Source of the DNA: Paenibacillus pinisoli
GTDB lineage: Bacteria > Bacillota > Bacilli > Paenibacillales > Paenibacillaceae
Assembly (NCBI RefSeq): GCF_003605435.1
Contig: NZ_QXQB01000001.1
Location: 372,001-436,000 of the forward strand
Length of the DNA stretch: 64,000 nt
Reading direction: 5' to 3'
The notes beneath the pieces were generated by a model. That model did not search any database. It saw nothing but the letters and a program-made list of their open reading frames with translations, and was not told where the DNA came from. The translations under genes and the position numbers were made by a program. This document shows positions 45,026-54,902 of the stretch, piece after piece (position 1 is the stretch's first letter; the number at the start of each line of letters is the position of its first letter).

Positions 45026-46354
45026 TTACTGTACGGCGGCCGACGATAAATGTTCCTGTTTAAATTGCTCAATGCCATCCAGCGCTCGATTTGCTATCGC
45101 TTCGTTCTTTTCTTTTTTATTTTTGATCCGCTGCTCCAGCGGCGGGAACAAGCCGAAGTTGGCATTCATCGGCTGAAAATGCTTGAAGTCTGCTGTCGTA
45201 ATGTATTGGGCCATACTGCCGAGGGCCGTATGCTCCGGCAATACAAGCGGCTCAAGCCCCTTCGCCAAACGCGCTGCATTCAGACCGGCAATGAGGCCGG
45301 ATGCAGCAGATTCGACGTAACCTTCCACCCCGGTCATTTGGCCGGCAAAAAACAGCGTGTCCCGGTTTCTAGTCTGGTAGGTCGGCTTCAAAAGTTTAGG
45401 CGAGTTGATGAATGTATTGCGGTGCATCACGCCATAACGGACGAACTCCGCATTCTCAAGGCCAGGAATGAGCGAGAATACACGTTTCTGCTCGCCCCAC
45501 TTCAGATGCGTCTGGAAGCCTACCATGTTGTACAGAGTTCCTGCAGCGTTATCCTGACGCAGCTGGATAACAGCATACGGCAGCTTGCCGGTATGAGGGT
45601 TGACCAGACCTACTGGCTTCATCGGACCGAACAGAGCGGTCTGCTTGCCCCTGCTCATCATAACCTCGATCGGCATGCAGCCCTCGAAATAAATTTCCTT
45701 CTCAAATTCCTTAAGCTCCGCCTTCTCTGCCGTAATGATCGCTTCGTAGAAGACATTGAATTCCTCTTCCGTCATTGGGCAGTTCAAGTAAGCCGCTTCG
45801 CCTTTATCATATCTGGATGCCAAATAAACTTTGCTCATGTCAATCGATTCTTTGTCGATGATCGGAGCAGCCGCATCATAGAAGTAGAAATATTCTTCTC
45901 CGAGCAAACCTTGAATTTGCTTGGACAAGTCCGGCGCCGTGAGCGGGCCGGTAGCGATTACGGTAATGCCGTCTTGCGGAATTTCTGTTACTTCCTCATT
46001 GCGAACTTCAATAAGGGGATGATTATGAAGCCTGCTCGTAATTTCACCCGAGAAGCCGTCACGATCAACCGCAAGCGCGCCTCCTGCCGGAACGGCATGC
46101 AGATCGGCGCTGCTCAAGATGATGGAATTGAGGCGGCGCATCTCTTCCTTCAGCACCCCAACCGCATTGGCCAAGCCATTAGCGCGAAGGCTGTTGCTGC
46201 ATACCAGCTCAGCGAATTTATTCGTATGATGCGCAGGCGTCTGTCTCACCGGGCGCATTTCGTATAAAGTAACGGGCACGCCTTGCGATGCGATCTGCCA
46301 TGCGGCCTCACTGCCCGCAAGTCCTGCTCCGATTACGGTCACTTTCTGTGTCAA
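45026..46354 (-). CDS. trmFO: Methylenetetrahydrofolate-tRNA (uracil-5-)-methyltransferase TrmFO
   Basis: Makes 5-methyluridine at tRNA position 54 using methylene-THF and FAD. 442 residues: N-terminal FAD-binding [20 protein letters not shown], the cysteine motif [55 protein letters not shown] and C-terminal [20 protein letters not shown]. The start is TTG at 46354 with AAGGAA 9 nt upstream. In B. subtilis codV (xerC) follows trmFO; here hslV follows directly, 116 nt on. Confidence 0.97.
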   Translation of the reverse strand: MTQKVTVIGAGLAGSEAAWQIASQGVPVTLYEMRPVRQTPAHHTNKFAELVCSNSLRANGLANAVGVLKEEMRRLNSIILSSADLHAVPAGGALAVDRDGFSGEITSRLHNHPLIEVRNEEVTEIPQDGITVIATGPLTAPDLSKQIQGLLGEEYFYFYDAAAPIIDKESIDMSKVYLASRYDKGEAAYLNCPMTEEEFNVFYEAIITAEKAELKEFEKEIYFEGCMPIEVMMSRGKQTALFGPMKPVGLVNPHTGKLPYAVIQLRQDNAAGTLYNMVGFQTHLKWGEQKRVFSLIPGLENAEFVRYGVMHRNTFINSPKLLKPTYQTRNRDTLFFAGQMTGVEGYVESAASGLIAGLNAARLAKGLEPLVLPEHTALGSMAQYITTADFKHFQPMNANFGLFPPLEQRIKNKKEKNEAIANRALDGIEQFKQEHLSSAAVQ

Positions 46355-46390
46355 TGGTGTTCATTCCTTTCGGTAGATTGAGACCCGAGT

Positions 46391-46470
46391 GGCCCCTAAG
46401 AGGGGCTTTACCCCTTACGAACCCTCCCAAACCCTCCCTTCCAAGGGAGGGCCCCAAGGCGCTGCGCCCT
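46391..46470. repeat. GC-rich hairpin cluster, possible dispersed intergenic repeat
   Basis: Three small stem-loops lie in a row: GCCCCT/AGGGGC (46392-46397, 46101-type partner at 46401-46406), CCCTCCCTT/AAGGGAGGG (46432-46440 with 46443-46451, 2-nt loop) and GGCG/CGCC around 46458-46468. The word ACCCTCCC is directly repeated at 46421 and 46431. The look is that of a REP-like palindromic element; whether copies exist elsewhere in the genome cannot be seen here. Confidence 0.5.
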
Positions 46471-46770
46471 CTGGACACCCGCCTGAGTAACGAAATCCTC
46501 GAAAGAGAAGATTTGTCGAAACTTCCAGCTAGGAGCGCTTTGCCCCTTTGGGGACAGGCTTCAGTTTGAGCATTAACGATATAGGATATGGGTTGGAGTT
46601 GGCAGCCGTTATGAGGAACACTAGCAGTGTTCGGCTTCAGCTTTGTAGATCCGCTATTATAACCTTTACGGGATTGATGGGTCTGGGTCTCTATTGGTTT
46701 ATGACGATTTGTAGAACATTAAATGATTTAAGTTAGTGCTGGTGACTAAGCCACTATGCGCAGACGATCG

Positions 46771-46779
46771 ATTATAACA
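46771..46779 (-). promoter_or_regulatory. Extended -10 promoter candidate for trmFO
   Basis: Minus strand TGTTATAAT: a perfect -10 (TATAAT, plus 46771-46776) with a TG one base upstream, an extended -10. No good -35. If used, the trmFO leader would be about 410 nt and run through the hairpin cluster at 46391-46470. Confidence 0.4.
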
Positions 46780-46894
46780 CAATTGGTGCTGTTGATCTAA
46801 TTTGGCTGCAATTCGCTTGCGCGCAATCCAATTAAATGCAAATGATGTGCTTATCTTGGGAAACTGTGCCAAGGCTGTGCATGTCCTTCAAACA

Positions 46895-46921
46895 ACATCA
46901 TCCTCCCTGATGCAGGGAGGA
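46895..46921 (-). terminator. Hairpin downstream of topA
   Basis: TCCTCCCTG (46901-46909) pairs with CAGGGAGGA (46913-46921), 9 bp with a 3-nt loop, 57 nt past the topA stop. On the minus strand the following sequence is TGATGTTGTTTG, only moderately T-rich, so it is a weak terminator candidate. Confidence 0.45.
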
Positions 46922-46977
46922 CGTGTGGTTGCGTGTGTGTAATATGCTAGTCTAGGCGAGAGGTGGATCTGCCGCCT

Positions 46978-49077
46978 TTACGCTTGTTCTTCTTGATCGT
47001 CGTCCTGCACTTCCTCAGAATAATCGCAGGAAACGCATTGCAGTCTTACGCCATTGCGGCTGCGCTTCTCGACTAGCATTGCCTCGCAATTCGGGCACGG
47101 CTTGCCGGTCGGCTTATCCCAGGATACATAATCGCAGCCCGGATACTGATCGCAGCCATAGAAGATGCGGCCTTTCTTGCTTCGCCGTTCAATAATATGG
47201 CCTTCGCCGCATTTTGGACAAGTGACGCCTATGTCCTTCACAATCGGCTTTGTATTGCGGCATTCCGGGAAGCCCGAGCATGCCAGGAACTTGCCGAAGC
47301 GTCCCATCTTGTATACCAGATGCCTGCCGCACTTCTCGCAAATCTCGTCAGACACTTCGTCTTGAATTTCAATTTCCTTCATCTCTTCTTCCGCAACTTC
47401 AAGCCGCTTCTCAAAGGACTCATAGAAATTCGCCAATACCTTGACCCAATCTTCCGAGCCTTCCTCGACATGGTCAAGGTTGCCTTCCATGTTGGCCGTA
47501 AACTCGGCATCCAGTATTTCAGGGAAAAACTCCTCCATCAACTGAATGACCAGCTCGCCAAGCTCGGTCGGCATAAATTTCTTCTCTTCAATCGCTACGT
47601 ATCCGCGCTTCTGAATCGTCTCCAGCGTCGGCGCATACGTGCTTGGCCGGCCAATGCCCAGCTCCTCCAGCGTACGGACGAGCCTTGCCTCGGAATAACG
47701 CGGAGGCGGCTGGGTGAAGTGCTGCTTCGGCTCGATGCTCTCCGCCTGGATCACATCGCCTTTCGACAGCTGCGGCAAAAACTTATGCTCCTCAACAGTG
47801 CCGTCATCATTGCCTTCGACATACACCTTCATAAACCCGGCGAATTTCACCTTCGAACCGGTCGCGCGGAATACCGTGCTTCCGGATTGCATATCAACGG
47901 TCATCGTATCAAGCACAGCGGAGGACATTTGGCTGGAGACAAAACGCTCCCACACCAATTTGTACAACCGAAGCTGGTCTCTTGACAGGAACGGCTTCAT
48001 CGACTCTGGGTCGCGAAGAACGGATGTCGGACGAATCGCTTCATGCGCATCCTGCGCGTTGCTGTTCTTCTTCGTATAGACGCGCGGCTGCTCAGGGAAA
48101 TAATCCGCCCCGTACTTCTCCGAGATGTATTCCTTGGCTTCTTCCTGCGCAACAGGAGATATCCGGGTCGAGTCCGTTCTCATATACGTGATAAGACCGA
48201 CCGTTCCTTCCTTGCCAAGCTCTACGCCCTCATACAGCTGCTGGGCTACAGACATCGTCTTCGAAGCGCGGAAGCCAATCTTGCGCGCGGCCTCCTGTTG
48301 GAGCGAGCTTGTGATAAATGGCGGAGCCGGGTTGCGAAGCCGTTCCTTCTCCTTCACTTCGGCAACAGTAAACGGATTTTTGCCCATTGCTTGCAGCACT
48401 TCCTGCACATCCGCTTCTTTGCCCAGCTCACGCTTCTCGCCTTGAATGGAATGATATTTGGCCTCGAATGCAACGCCGCCATGATTCAGCTTGGCGGTAA
48501 TCGACCAATACTCTTCCGGAATAAAAGCGTCAATCTCATTCTCGCGATCGATAATGAGCTTCACCGCTACGGATTGCACCCGTCCAGCGGACAATCCTTT
48601 TTTGACTTTCTTCCATAATAGTGGACTGATTTTGTAGCCTACCAAACGGTCCAGAATCCGTCTCGCTTGCTGGGCGTTGACCAAATCCATATTAATTTTG
48701 CGCGGATTCTTGAACGCATCCTTAACTGCTTGCTTGGTTATCTCATTAAATACGACGCGGCACGTCTCTTTCTCATTCAGCTCCAGATAGTGGGCCAAGT
48801 GCCAGGCAATCGCCTCTCCTTCGCGATCGGGGTCGGCCGCAAGAAAGACGTTTTTCACTTTTTTACTGGCATCCTTCAATTCTTTCAGCACGCTGCCTTT
48901 GCCGCGAATCGTAATGTATTTCGGATTGAAATCATTTTCGACCTCGACGCCGATCTGGCTCTTAGGCAAATCCCTGATATGACCCATGGACGCTTTTACA
49001 ATATATTTGCTGCCCAGATATTTCCCAATTGTCTTGGCTTTAGCCGGTGATTCAACTATGACTAATGAATCTGCCAT
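46978..49077 (-). CDS. topA: DNA topoisomerase I
   Basis: Relaxes negative supercoils (type IA). 699 residues: TOPRIM domain ([38 protein letters not shown]), catalytic region with the active-site tyrosine in [14 protein letters not shown], then three C-terminal zinc-finger-like repeats ([60 protein letters not shown]). Length matches B. subtilis TopA (691). It starts 28 nt after dprA, so the two are probably co-transcribed. Confidence 0.98.
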   Translation of the reverse strand: MADSLVIVESPAKAKTIGKYLGSKYIVKASMGHIRDLPKSQIGVEVENDFNPKYITIRGKGSVLKELKDASKKVKNVFLAADPDREGEAIAWHLAHYLELNEKETCRVVFNEITKQAVKDAFKNPRKINMDLVNAQQARRILDRLVGYKISPLLWKKVKKGLSAGRVQSVAVKLIIDRENEIDAFIPEEYWSITAKLNHGGVAFEAKYHSIQGEKRELGKEADVQEVLQAMGKNPFTVAEVKEKERLRNPAPPFITSSLQQEAARKIGFRASKTMSVAQQLYEGVELGKEGTVGLITYMRTDSTRISPVAQEEAKEYISEKYGADYFPEQPRVYTKKNSNAQDAHEAIRPTSVLRDPESMKPFLSRDQLRLYKLVWERFVSSQMSSAVLDTMTVDMQSGSTVFRATGSKVKFAGFMKVYVEGNDDGTVEEHKFLPQLSKGDVIQAESIEPKQHFTQPPPRYSEARLVRTLEELGIGRPSTYAPTLETIQKRGYVAIEEKKFMPTELGELVIQLMEEFFPEILDAEFTANMEGNLDHVEEGSEDWVKVLANFYESFEKRLEVAEEEMKEIEIQDEVSDEICEKCGRHLVYKMGRFGKFLACSGFPECRNTKPIVKDIGVTCPKCGEGHIIERRSKKGRIFYGCDQYPGCDYVSWDKPTGKPCPNCEAMLVEKRSRNGVRLQCVSCDYSEEVQDDDQEEQA

Positions 49078-49105
49078 GCGAGGTGCCTCCTCTCTCTACG
49101 ACAAG

Positions 49106-50233
49106 TTACAGTGCTATATATATGGAACCGGGCTGAAGCTCGATTTTCCGTTTTATACATAAATTTAGCAGAAGTGCGTTCAAATGTCCAAACGGAATAG
49201 CAGACAGCTCGTGCAATTCATTGATCGACAGGGGCTGATCCTGCAAAAATGCAATTAATCTGCGCTCTTCCGGCTCAAGCGATTCCGCCTCCGAATTTAT
49301 CGGAGAACCTCCTGCGCCGCCGGCAAAAAGGCCGGCTTGACCGGTTAGCCAAGGCAGCTCTTGAAACAGCTGCGATGTCTCGCTCAGCAGACGCGCCCTG
49401 CCTTCGCGTATAAGCTCATTCGGCCCGTCGCTCTTGGGCGAAGTAATCTGGCCCGGCACCGCAAACACCTCGCGGTCCATCTGAAGCGCGTGCTTGGCAG
49501 TAATCAGCGAACCGCTCTTCCGGGCGCCTTCCACTACTATGGTTGCCCTGCTGAGCGCCGCAATAATTCGGTTGCGCTGATGAAACTGGCCGGGATGAAG
49601 CTTTGTGCCGACCGGCGTCTCCGAAACGAGCAGCCCGCGTTCAGCGATTCTCTGGAACAAAGACGCGTTCTCTGCAGGGTAGCACGTATCAATCGGCGTA
49701 GGCAGCACGGCAATTGTGCTCCCAGGCCCCTGCATTGCCGCCTCATGGGCTTTGGAGTCAATTCCCCGGGCAAGACCACTGACAACGGTAATCCCTGCCT
49801 CTGAGAGCTCCTCAGCCATGGCAGACGCGGTATGCCTGCCATACGCGGTCGGTACTCGCGTGCCGACCATGGCCACAGCGGGTCGCGCCAACAGCTCCAG
49901 CCGCCCCTTTGCGTAAAGCACCCAAGGGGGCTGCGCAATTTCCCGCAGAATGGATGGATATGCGTCGTCGAAAGGCGTCAGCACGGCGACATCAGCTCTA
50001 TCATCATCCCGCCTTGAGGAAGCTGTGTCCTTCCAGGCTCCATTGCGGAGGAAGCGTTCTGTCTTCTCCGCTTGCTCTGGCGTAAGCCCCATGCCCAGGA
50101 GCTCTGCCCTTGACCAATCCGGCTTGCGCCACAGCTGATGGCGAACCGCTTTCTCCACCGCATGCCAGCCGATGCCCGGCTGCTCATAATAGGCAATAAT
50201 CATGCTTCTGCACAACATAAGCTCGTTATCCAT
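49106..50233 (-). CDS. dprA: DNA-processing protein DprA (Smf)
   Basis: Binds single-stranded DNA and loads RecA during natural transformation. 375 residues with the Rossmann-like core VAMVGTRVPTAYGRHTASAM, ITVVSGLARGIDSKAHEAAM, TIAVLPTPIDTCYPAEN and FHQRNRIIAALSRATIVVEG, then a C-terminal winged-helix-like domain. The longest frame begins at 50248, but that ATG lies inside the ribosome binding site; GAGGGT is 7 nt before the ATG at 50233, which is used. The presence of comM/yifB nearby fits a transformation set. Confidence 0.95.
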   Translation of the reverse strand: MDNELMLCRSMIIAYYEQPGIGWHAVEKAVRHQLWRKPDWSRAELLGMGLTPEQAEKTERFLRNGAWKDTASSRRDDDRADVAVLTPFDDAYPSILREIAQPPWVLYAKGRLELLARPAVAMVGTRVPTAYGRHTASAMAEELSEAGITVVSGLARGIDSKAHEAAMQGPGSTIAVLPTPIDTCYPAENASLFQRIAERGLLVSETPVGTKLHPGQFHQRNRIIAALSRATIVVEGARKSGSLITAKHALQMDREVFAVPGQITSPKSDGPNELIREGRARLLSETSQLFQELPWLTGQAGLFAGGAGGSPINSEAESLEPEERRLIAFLQDQPLSINELHELSAIPFGHLNALLLNLCIKRKIELQPGSIYIAL

Positions 50234-50386
50234 ATAACCAACCCTCATCTCTTCGGGCCGGTCTGCATTCCTATCTATTGTGCGTTACGGAGAAGCAGAA
50301 TGCAAGTCGGCCGCCAAATTTGTGTCACAACTATGTATTTGAAATGCCCTTCAGCCCTGCAGAAATACCAAGTCTCTATGCACATA

Positions 50387-50434
50387 AAACAAAAAAAACA
50401 ACCTCCAGACACCATAAATCGTGTCCGAAGGTTG
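50387..50434 (-). terminator. Rho-independent terminator after sucD
   Basis: A 14-bp stem with two G-T pairs (plus 50399-50412 with 50421-50434) and an 8-nt loop is followed on the minus strand by eight T residues, then GTTTT. A strong terminator 15 nt past the sucD stop; dprA must have its own promoter in 50234-50386. Confidence 0.9.
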
Positions 50435-50449
50435 CTTACCTTCATTATA

Positions 50450-51382
50450 TTACTTGCGAGTGATGCACTTCTCGAGCAGGCCTTTCTCTTCCAGAACGCT
50501 TACAAGCGTGGAGCCCATCTCCGACGGAGTTGGAGCAACTTTGATGCCGCAAGCTTCCAGCGTAGCGATTTTCTCAGCTGCAGTACCTTTGCCGCCCGAG
50601 ATGATCGCGCCTGCATGGCCCATACGTTTGCCCGGAGGCGCCGTTGCGCCGCCGATGAAGCCGACAACCGGCTTCGTCATGTTCGCTTTGATCCACTCAG
50701 CCGCTTCTTCCTCAGCCGTGCCGCCGATCTCGCCGATCATGATTACTGCGTATGTGTCTGGGTCGTCGTTGAAACGGCTCAGAATATCAATGAACTCGGA
50801 GCCTTTCACCGGGTCACCGCCGATGCCGACAGCGGAGGATTGTCCGATGCCGCGAGTCGTCAGCTGGTGAACCGCTTCATACGTAAGCGTTCCGGAGCGG
50901 GATACGACGCCTACATGGCCCACAGAGTGGATGTAGCCCGGCATGATGCCGATTTTGCACTCGCCTGGTGTAATAACGCCTGGGCAGTTAGGTCCGATCA
51001 GAACCGTCTTGCTGCCTTCCATGTAACGCTTTACTTTCACCATGTCCAGAACCGGAATGCCCTCTGTAATACAGATGACCAGGTCCAGCTCGGCATCAAC
51101 AGCTTCCATGATGGAATCTGCTGCGAATGCAGGCGGTACATAAATAACGGATGCCGTAGCGCCCGTTGCGTTTTTAGCTTCCACAACTGTATTGAATACC
51201 GGCAGGGAAACGACGGAGCCGTTCTCCAGCGTAATGTCAACGTTCGTGCCGCCTTTGCCAGGCGTTACGCCGCCTACCATCTGCGTGCCGTAGTCGAGAG
51301 CTCCCTTAGCATGGAACATGCCAGTTTTGCCTGTTATGCCTTGAGTGATGACCTTTGTATCCTTATTGACCAAAATACTCAA
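50450..51382 (-). CDS. sucD: Succinyl-CoA synthetase alpha subunit
   Basis: TCA-cycle enzyme; alpha subunit carries the CoA site and the phosphorylated histidine. 310 residues: [78 protein letters not shown] and the catalytic histidine in [18 protein letters not shown]. It lies 60 nt after sucC. Confidence 0.98.
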   Translation of the reverse strand: MSILVNKDTKVITQGITGKTGMFHAKGALDYGTQMVGGVTPGKGGTNVDITLENGSVVSLPVFNTVVEAKNATGATASVIYVPPAFAADSIMEAVDAELDLVICITEGIPVLDMVKVKRYMEGSKTVLIGPNCPGVITPGECKIGIMPGYIHSVGHVGVVSRSGTLTYEAVHQLTTRGIGQSSAVGIGGDPVKGSEFIDILSRFNDDPDTYAVIMIGEIGGTAEEEAAEWIKANMTKPVVGFIGGATAPPGKRMGHAGAIISGGKGTAAEKIATLEACGIKVAPTPSEMGSTLVSVLEEKGLLEKCITRK

Positions 51383-51442
51383 CTTAACTCACATCCCCTG
51401 ATTGAATTCGTATGCGTATCGTCAGCCGCAGGTTCAGCGGCT

Positions 51443-52603
51443 TTATTTTACGAGTGCGACAATTTTTTGCGCGCCGTCAGCCATGGAGTCAGCTGCGACA
51501 ATGTTCAGGCCGGATTCGTTCAGCAGCTTCTTGCCAAGCTCAACGTTCGTGCCTTCAAGGCGAACGACAAGCGGACGGTCAAGACCAAGCTCTTTTGCAG
51601 CTGCAATAACGCCTTCCGCGATAACGTCGCATCTCATGATGCCGCCGAAAATGTTGACGAAAATGCCTTTTACTTTCTCGTCAGACAGGATGATTTTGAA
51701 AGCTTCCGTAACTTTCTCTTTGGTAGCGCCGCCCCCTACGTCCAGGAAGTTGGCAGGGTCGCCGCCGTAGTATTTGATAATGTCCATTGTAGCCATAGCA
51801 AGGCCTGCGCCGTTAACCATACAGCCGATGTTGCCATCAAGCGCAATGTAGCTCAGGTCGTATTTGGACGCTTCGATTTCTTTTGCATCTTCTTCTTCCA
51901 GATCGCGCAGCTCCAGAATTTCCTTCTGGCGGTACAGAGCGTTGGAATCGAAGTTCAGCTTCGCGTCCAGAGCCATGACGTTGCCGTCGCCTGTTACAAC
52001 CAGCGGGTTGATCTCGGCGATGGAGCAGTCTTTCTCTACGAAAGCTGTGTATAGAGCCAGCATGAACTTAACTGCTTTGTTCACAAGCTCGCCTGGAATA
52101 TTGATTGCGTAAGCCAGCTTGCGCGCTTGGAAAGCTTGCATGCCGACTGCTGGATCGATAACTTCTTTGAAAATTTTCTCAGGGGAATGCTCGGCTACTT
52201 CTTCAATCTCCGTGCCGCCCTCTTCGGAAGCCATCATTGTCACGCGGCCAGTGCCGCGGTCCAGAACGACGCCAATATAGTATTCTTTTTTAATATCGCA
52301 GCCTTGCTCGATCAAAAGGCGTTTCACTTCTTTGCCTTCAGGACCCGTTTGATGAGTCACAAGCACCTTGCCCAAAATTTCGCTCGCGAACGCGCGAACC
52401 TCGTCCAAGTTTTTGGCTACTTTAACGCCGCCCGCTTTGCCGCGGCCGCCTGCGTGGATTTGCGCTTTCACGACAACCACCGGTGTTCCAAGCGCTTGTG
52501 CCGCTTCGACAGCTTCGTCGACGGAGAATGCCACTTTGCCCTCCGGTACGACTACACCATACTGTTTCAGCACCGCTTTGCCTTGATACTCATGGATATT
52601 CAT
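51443..52603 (-). CDS. sucC: Succinyl-CoA synthetase beta subunit
   Basis: ADP-forming beta subunit of succinyl-CoA synthetase. 386 residues, the usual length: an ATP-grasp domain ([40 protein letters not shown]), [40 protein letters not shown] and [19 protein letters not shown]. The frame extends to 52624, but GGAGG is 9 nt before the ATG at 52603, which gives the standard N-terminus. Confidence 0.98.
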   Translation of the reverse strand: MNIHEYQGKAVLKQYGVVVPEGKVAFSVDEAVEAAQALGTPVVVVKAQIHAGGRGKAGGVKVAKNLDEVRAFASEILGKVLVTHQTGPEGKEVKRLLIEQGCDIKKEYYIGVVLDRGTGRVTMMASEEGGTEIEEVAEHSPEKIFKEVIDPAVGMQAFQARKLAYAINIPGELVNKAVKFMLALYTAFVEKDCSIAEINPLVVTGDGNVMALDAKLNFDSNALYRQKEILELRDLEEEDAKEIEASKYDLSYIALDGNIGCMVNGAGLAMATMDIIKYYGGDPANFLDVGGGATKEKVTEAFKIILSDEKVKGIFVNIFGGIMRCDVIAEGVIAAAKELGLDRPLVVRLEGTNVELGKKLLNESGLNIVAADSMADGAQKIVALVK

Positions 52604-52660
52604 TGTTGAAATCCTCCATTTCACAGACTTGAATCAGTCATATGTACACAAACCTTTTTC

Positions 52661-52669
52661 ATTGTAGCA
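52661..52669 (-). promoter_or_regulatory. Extended -10 promoter candidate for sucCD
   Basis: Minus strand TGCTACAAT: -10 TACAAT (plus 52661-52666) with TG one base upstream. No good -35 hexamer at 16-18 nt. The start of transcription would lie about 50 nt before the sucC ATG. Confidence 0.5.
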
Positions 52670-52811
52670 CTTTTCCTTGTCCAGTACCTTAGTTTTTCCT
52701 TGAAAGCGCAAACCTTTTTGATATGGATATCATCTCAAAATGAGATCAAAGCCTATATACGCCAACTAGTATGGCCTATTCAATGTCTTTTAATCGCAGG
52801 GCAGGCTGTTA

Positions 52812-52840
52812 TTGACAGCGTTATTCCATGCCGCTATGAT
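52812..52840 (+). promoter_or_regulatory. Sigma-A promoter of comM/yifB
   Basis: TTGACA at 52812-52817 (6 of 6), 17-nt spacer, TATGAT at 52835-52840 (5 of 6). Predicted transcription start near 52847, giving a ~73-nt leader that contains the hairpin at 52875-52919. Confidence 0.8.
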
Positions 52841-52874
52841 AAGAATCAATCAAATTGATACGAGATCTGTAAGG

Positions 52875-52919
52875 AAGCACCTTCAGTATGGTCTTAACCG
52901 TCCATGGAGGTGCTTTTTT
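52875..52919 (+). promoter_or_regulatory. Terminator-like hairpin that covers the comM/yifB ribosome binding site
   Basis: AAGCACCT (52875-52882) pairs with AGGTGCTT (52908-52915), 8 bp, followed at once by a T-run to 52919. The loop can form an inner ATGG/CCAT pair (52888-52891, 52902-52905). The ribosome binding site of the gene, GGAGGTG at 52906-52912, lies in the 3' arm. The element therefore could stop transcription about 70 nt from the promoter and, if read through, hide the ribosome binding site. Confidence 0.6.
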
Positions 52920-54479
52920 ATGTTCAGCATGATGCATAGCGCCAGCGTTATCGGCGTAGAAGGGAAAAGTATTTCGGTAGAGGTCGATATTAGCAGCGGC
53001 CTGCCTCAGGTAAACGTGGTCGGGCTGCCGGATCCCGCGGTTCGGGAGTCGGTGGAGCGCGTCAGAGCCGCGATCAAGAACAGCGGCTTCACATTTCCGA
53101 TGGACCGGATAACGGTCAATCTGGCTCCAGCAGATCTTCGGAAAGAAGGCACGGCCTTCGACCTCGCGATCGCCGCCGGCATTCTCACTGCCAGCGGGCA
53201 GCTCGAAGCCGGGCTGCTTGGAGGCGCACTGCTCATTGGGGAGCTGTCGCTGAACGGCGCCATCAAGCCTGTGACCGGCGTGCTTGCGATGCTGGAGCAG
53301 GCCAAACGCATGGATATTAGCCGCGTGCTGCTTCCGCTCGCCAACCGCAGGGAAGCCGCCTGGATATCCGGCGTTGAAATATTCGCCCTGTCCCATCTTC
53401 AGGAGCTGAAGCCAAGGAGCGGCTGTTCATCGCTGTGGGACCAGCTTAGCGAGGACGCTGGAACGGATGCCGCTATTGCCAGCACGGAGCCCGCTAAGCA
53501 GCAGACGGAGCGCGAGGACTTCGCGGACATTATCGGCCAGCACCAGGCCAAGCGAGCTATGCTTATCGCTGCGGCGGGGAAGCATAACATTCTGCTGTGC
53601 GGGCCGCCCGGAACCGGCAAAACCATGATGATCCGCCGGCTTCCGGGCATTCTGCCGTCTTTGACCGAACAGGAAGCCCTTGAGGTCACCAAAATTTACA
53701 GCGTTGCCGGCAAGCTTCCGGTAGGCTCAGGCGGCTTGATAGACCGTCCTCCCTTCCGCTCTCCCCATCACAGCACCTCTTCCGGCGGCCTGATCGGCGG
53801 GGGCTCGATTCCGAAGCCGGGCGAGGTTACACTGGCGCATCGAGGCGTCTTGTTTTTGGACGAGCTCCCGGAGTTCCCGCGCATGGTGCTGGAGCTGCTG
53901 AGACAGCCGCTGGAGGATCGCGTCGTCTCGATTGCACGAGCAAGGGCGACCGTCCGCTTCCCCGCCAATATTATGCTTGCCGCATCCTACAATCCTTGCC
54001 CGTGCGGTTATTACGGGCATGAGTACGGCGAGAAGCGCTGCACCTGCAGCGCGCCGGCTATCTCGCGCTACCGCTCCAAGCTGTCCGGTCCGCTGCTTGA
54101 CCGGCTTGATCTGCACGTTGAAGTGCCCCGTCCCATCTCCTTCGAGAAGCAGGGCCATGAAGCCGAATGGACGACTGCCGAGCTTAGAAGCAAAGTTGAA
54201 CGGGTCCGTTTCATTCAACTGGAAAGAAACCGCAAGTGGGGCGCCATAACAAACGGAGAGCTCACAGGCGAGGGATTGCGGAAGACAGCTATTCTGAAGC
54301 GCGACGCGCATAAGCTGCTGGAGAATGCATTCCAGGTTCTCGGCATCAGCATGCGGGGCTATGACCGCTTGCTCAAGCTTGCAAGGACCATCGCCGATCT
54401 AGAAGCCAGCGATACAGTGGAAGCTGAACATGTCGCGGAAGCTATTCAATACCGCCGATTGGAGGCGCGCATGAGTTAA
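52920..54479 (+). CDS. comM: YifB/ComM family Mg-chelatase-like AAA ATPase
   Basis: Homologue of ComM, a helicase that promotes branch migration in natural transformation; older name Mg chelatase family YifB. 519 residues: an N-terminal ChlI/Lon-S16-like domain (ISVEVDISSGLPQVNVVGLP, RITVNLAPADLRKEGTAFDL), AAA core with Walker A LLCGPPGTGKTMMIRRLPGI, RSPHHSTSSGGLIGGGS, Walker B GVLFLDELPEFPRMVLELLR, a four-cysteine segment (NPCPCGYYGHEYGEKRCTCS) and the C-terminal ChlI domain. The open frame reaches back to 52812, into the promoter; GGAGGTG before the ATG at 52920 sets the start. Plus strand, against its neighbours. Confidence 0.94.
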   Translation: MFSMMHSASVIGVEGKSISVEVDISSGLPQVNVVGLPDPAVRESVERVRAAIKNSGFTFPMDRITVNLAPADLRKEGTAFDLAIAAGILTASGQLEAGLLGGALLIGELSLNGAIKPVTGVLAMLEQAKRMDISRVLLPLANRREAAWISGVEIFALSHLQELKPRSGCSSLWDQLSEDAGTDAAIASTEPAKQQTEREDFADIIGQHQAKRAMLIAAAGKHNILLCGPPGTGKTMMIRRLPGILPSLTEQEALEVTKIYSVAGKLPVGSGGLIDRPPFRSPHHSTSSGGLIGGGSIPKPGEVTLAHRGVLFLDELPEFPRMVLELLRQPLEDRVVSIARARATVRFPANIMLAASYNPCPCGYYGHEYGEKRCTCSAPAISRYRSKLSGPLLDRLDLHVEVPRPISFEKQGHEAEWTTAELRSKVERVRFIQLERNRKWGAITNGELTGEGLRKTAILKRDAHKLLENAFQVLGISMRGYDRLLKLARTIADLEASDTVEAEHVAEAIQYRRLEARMS

Positions 54480-54489
54480 AGCCCAAATA

Positions 54490-54544
54490 AAGCCGCATTA
54501 TGTCACCGGAAGTACAATCCATCCTCCGGTTCAGAATGCGGCTT
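54490..54544. terminator. Terminator between convergent comM and yraN
   Basis: Outer stem AAGCCGCATT/AATGCGGCTT (54490-54499 with 54535-54544) encloses an inner stem ACCGGA/TCCGGT (54505-54510 with 54525-54530). It overlaps the end of yraN (stop at 54531). On the minus strand it is followed by TTTATTT; the plus side has no T-run. Probably serves both genes. Confidence 0.55.
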
Positions 54545-54902
54545 CATAATGCTTATAATCAGCAATCGTATCATCATCGTTAATCGTAATGGCAATAACA
54601 TCGAAACGAATAGGTACATCAAATCGGTTGGTTAGCTGCAAATATCTCTGAGCAAGCAATCGAACCTGTCTTTGCTTGCGGGGATCGACGGACTCCTCCG
54701 CCGTCCCGAATCTGCCTCTGCTGGCAGCGCTGCGCGACCTGACTTCGACAAATATGATTCGCTCGCCGCTCCTGGCGACCAGATCAAGCTCGCCTTGCCT
54801 GTTGCGCCAATTGGCTGCCAGTATCGTATAGCCTCCCAGCACCAGGCGGCGCCTCGCCTCCGCTTCCCCAATGCTCCCTATATGCTGCCGATTAACGCTC
54901 AT
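54531..54902 (-). CDS. YraN/UPF0102 family endonuclease-like protein
   Basis: 123 residues of the YraN (UPF0102) family, related to restriction-endonuclease/Holliday-junction-resolvase folds; role not established. The nuclease-type motif is present: GEAEARRRLVLGGYTILAAN, then GELDLVARSGERIIFVEVRS with the D...E-x-K/R-like active-site pattern, and PRKQRQVRLLAQRYL. The start overlaps the end of the FlhB-like gene by 11 nt. As often, it stands near rnhB and the comM homologue. Confidence 0.93.
   Translation of the reverse strand: MSVNRQHIGSIGEAEARRRLVLGGYTILAANWRNRQGELDLVARSGERIIFVEVRSRSAASRGRFGTAEESVDPRKQRQVRLLAQRYLQLTNRFDVPIRFDVIAITINDDDTIADYKHYEAAF

Larger units (their letters stand above)
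46355..46977. other. 620-bp gene-free region between topA and trmFO
   Basis: No convincing coding sequence on either strand; the only open frames are short, lack ribosome binding sites and family similarity. It holds a GC-rich cluster of hairpins at 46391-46470, an AT-rich centre with TATAAT boxes read on the minus strand at 46771-46776 and 46656-46661, and a hairpin near the topA end. It is the longest gene-free stretch in the window. Confidence 0.8.

Noticed and set aside
45050..46267. 405-residue plus-strand open frame opposite trmFO
   Set aside because: Antisense shadow of a full-length trmFO.
46548..46736. 62-residue plus-strand open frame in the topA-trmFO gap
   Set aside because: No ribosome binding site, no recognisable family and no conserved context; treated as chance.
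50278..50463. 61-residue plus-strand open frame between dprA and sucD
   Set aside because: Runs through the sucD terminator and lacks a ribosome binding site.
50138..52054. 638-residue plus-strand open frame opposite sucD/sucC
   Set aside because: Antisense shadow of two clear TCA-cycle genes; composition is Arg/His/Cys-rich nonsense and no ribosome binding site precedes it.
52888..52932. 14-codon leader peptide overlapping the start of comM/yifB
   Set aside because: An open frame exists (ATG 52888 to TGA 52932) but without its own ribosome binding site and without a codon run that suggests attenuation.
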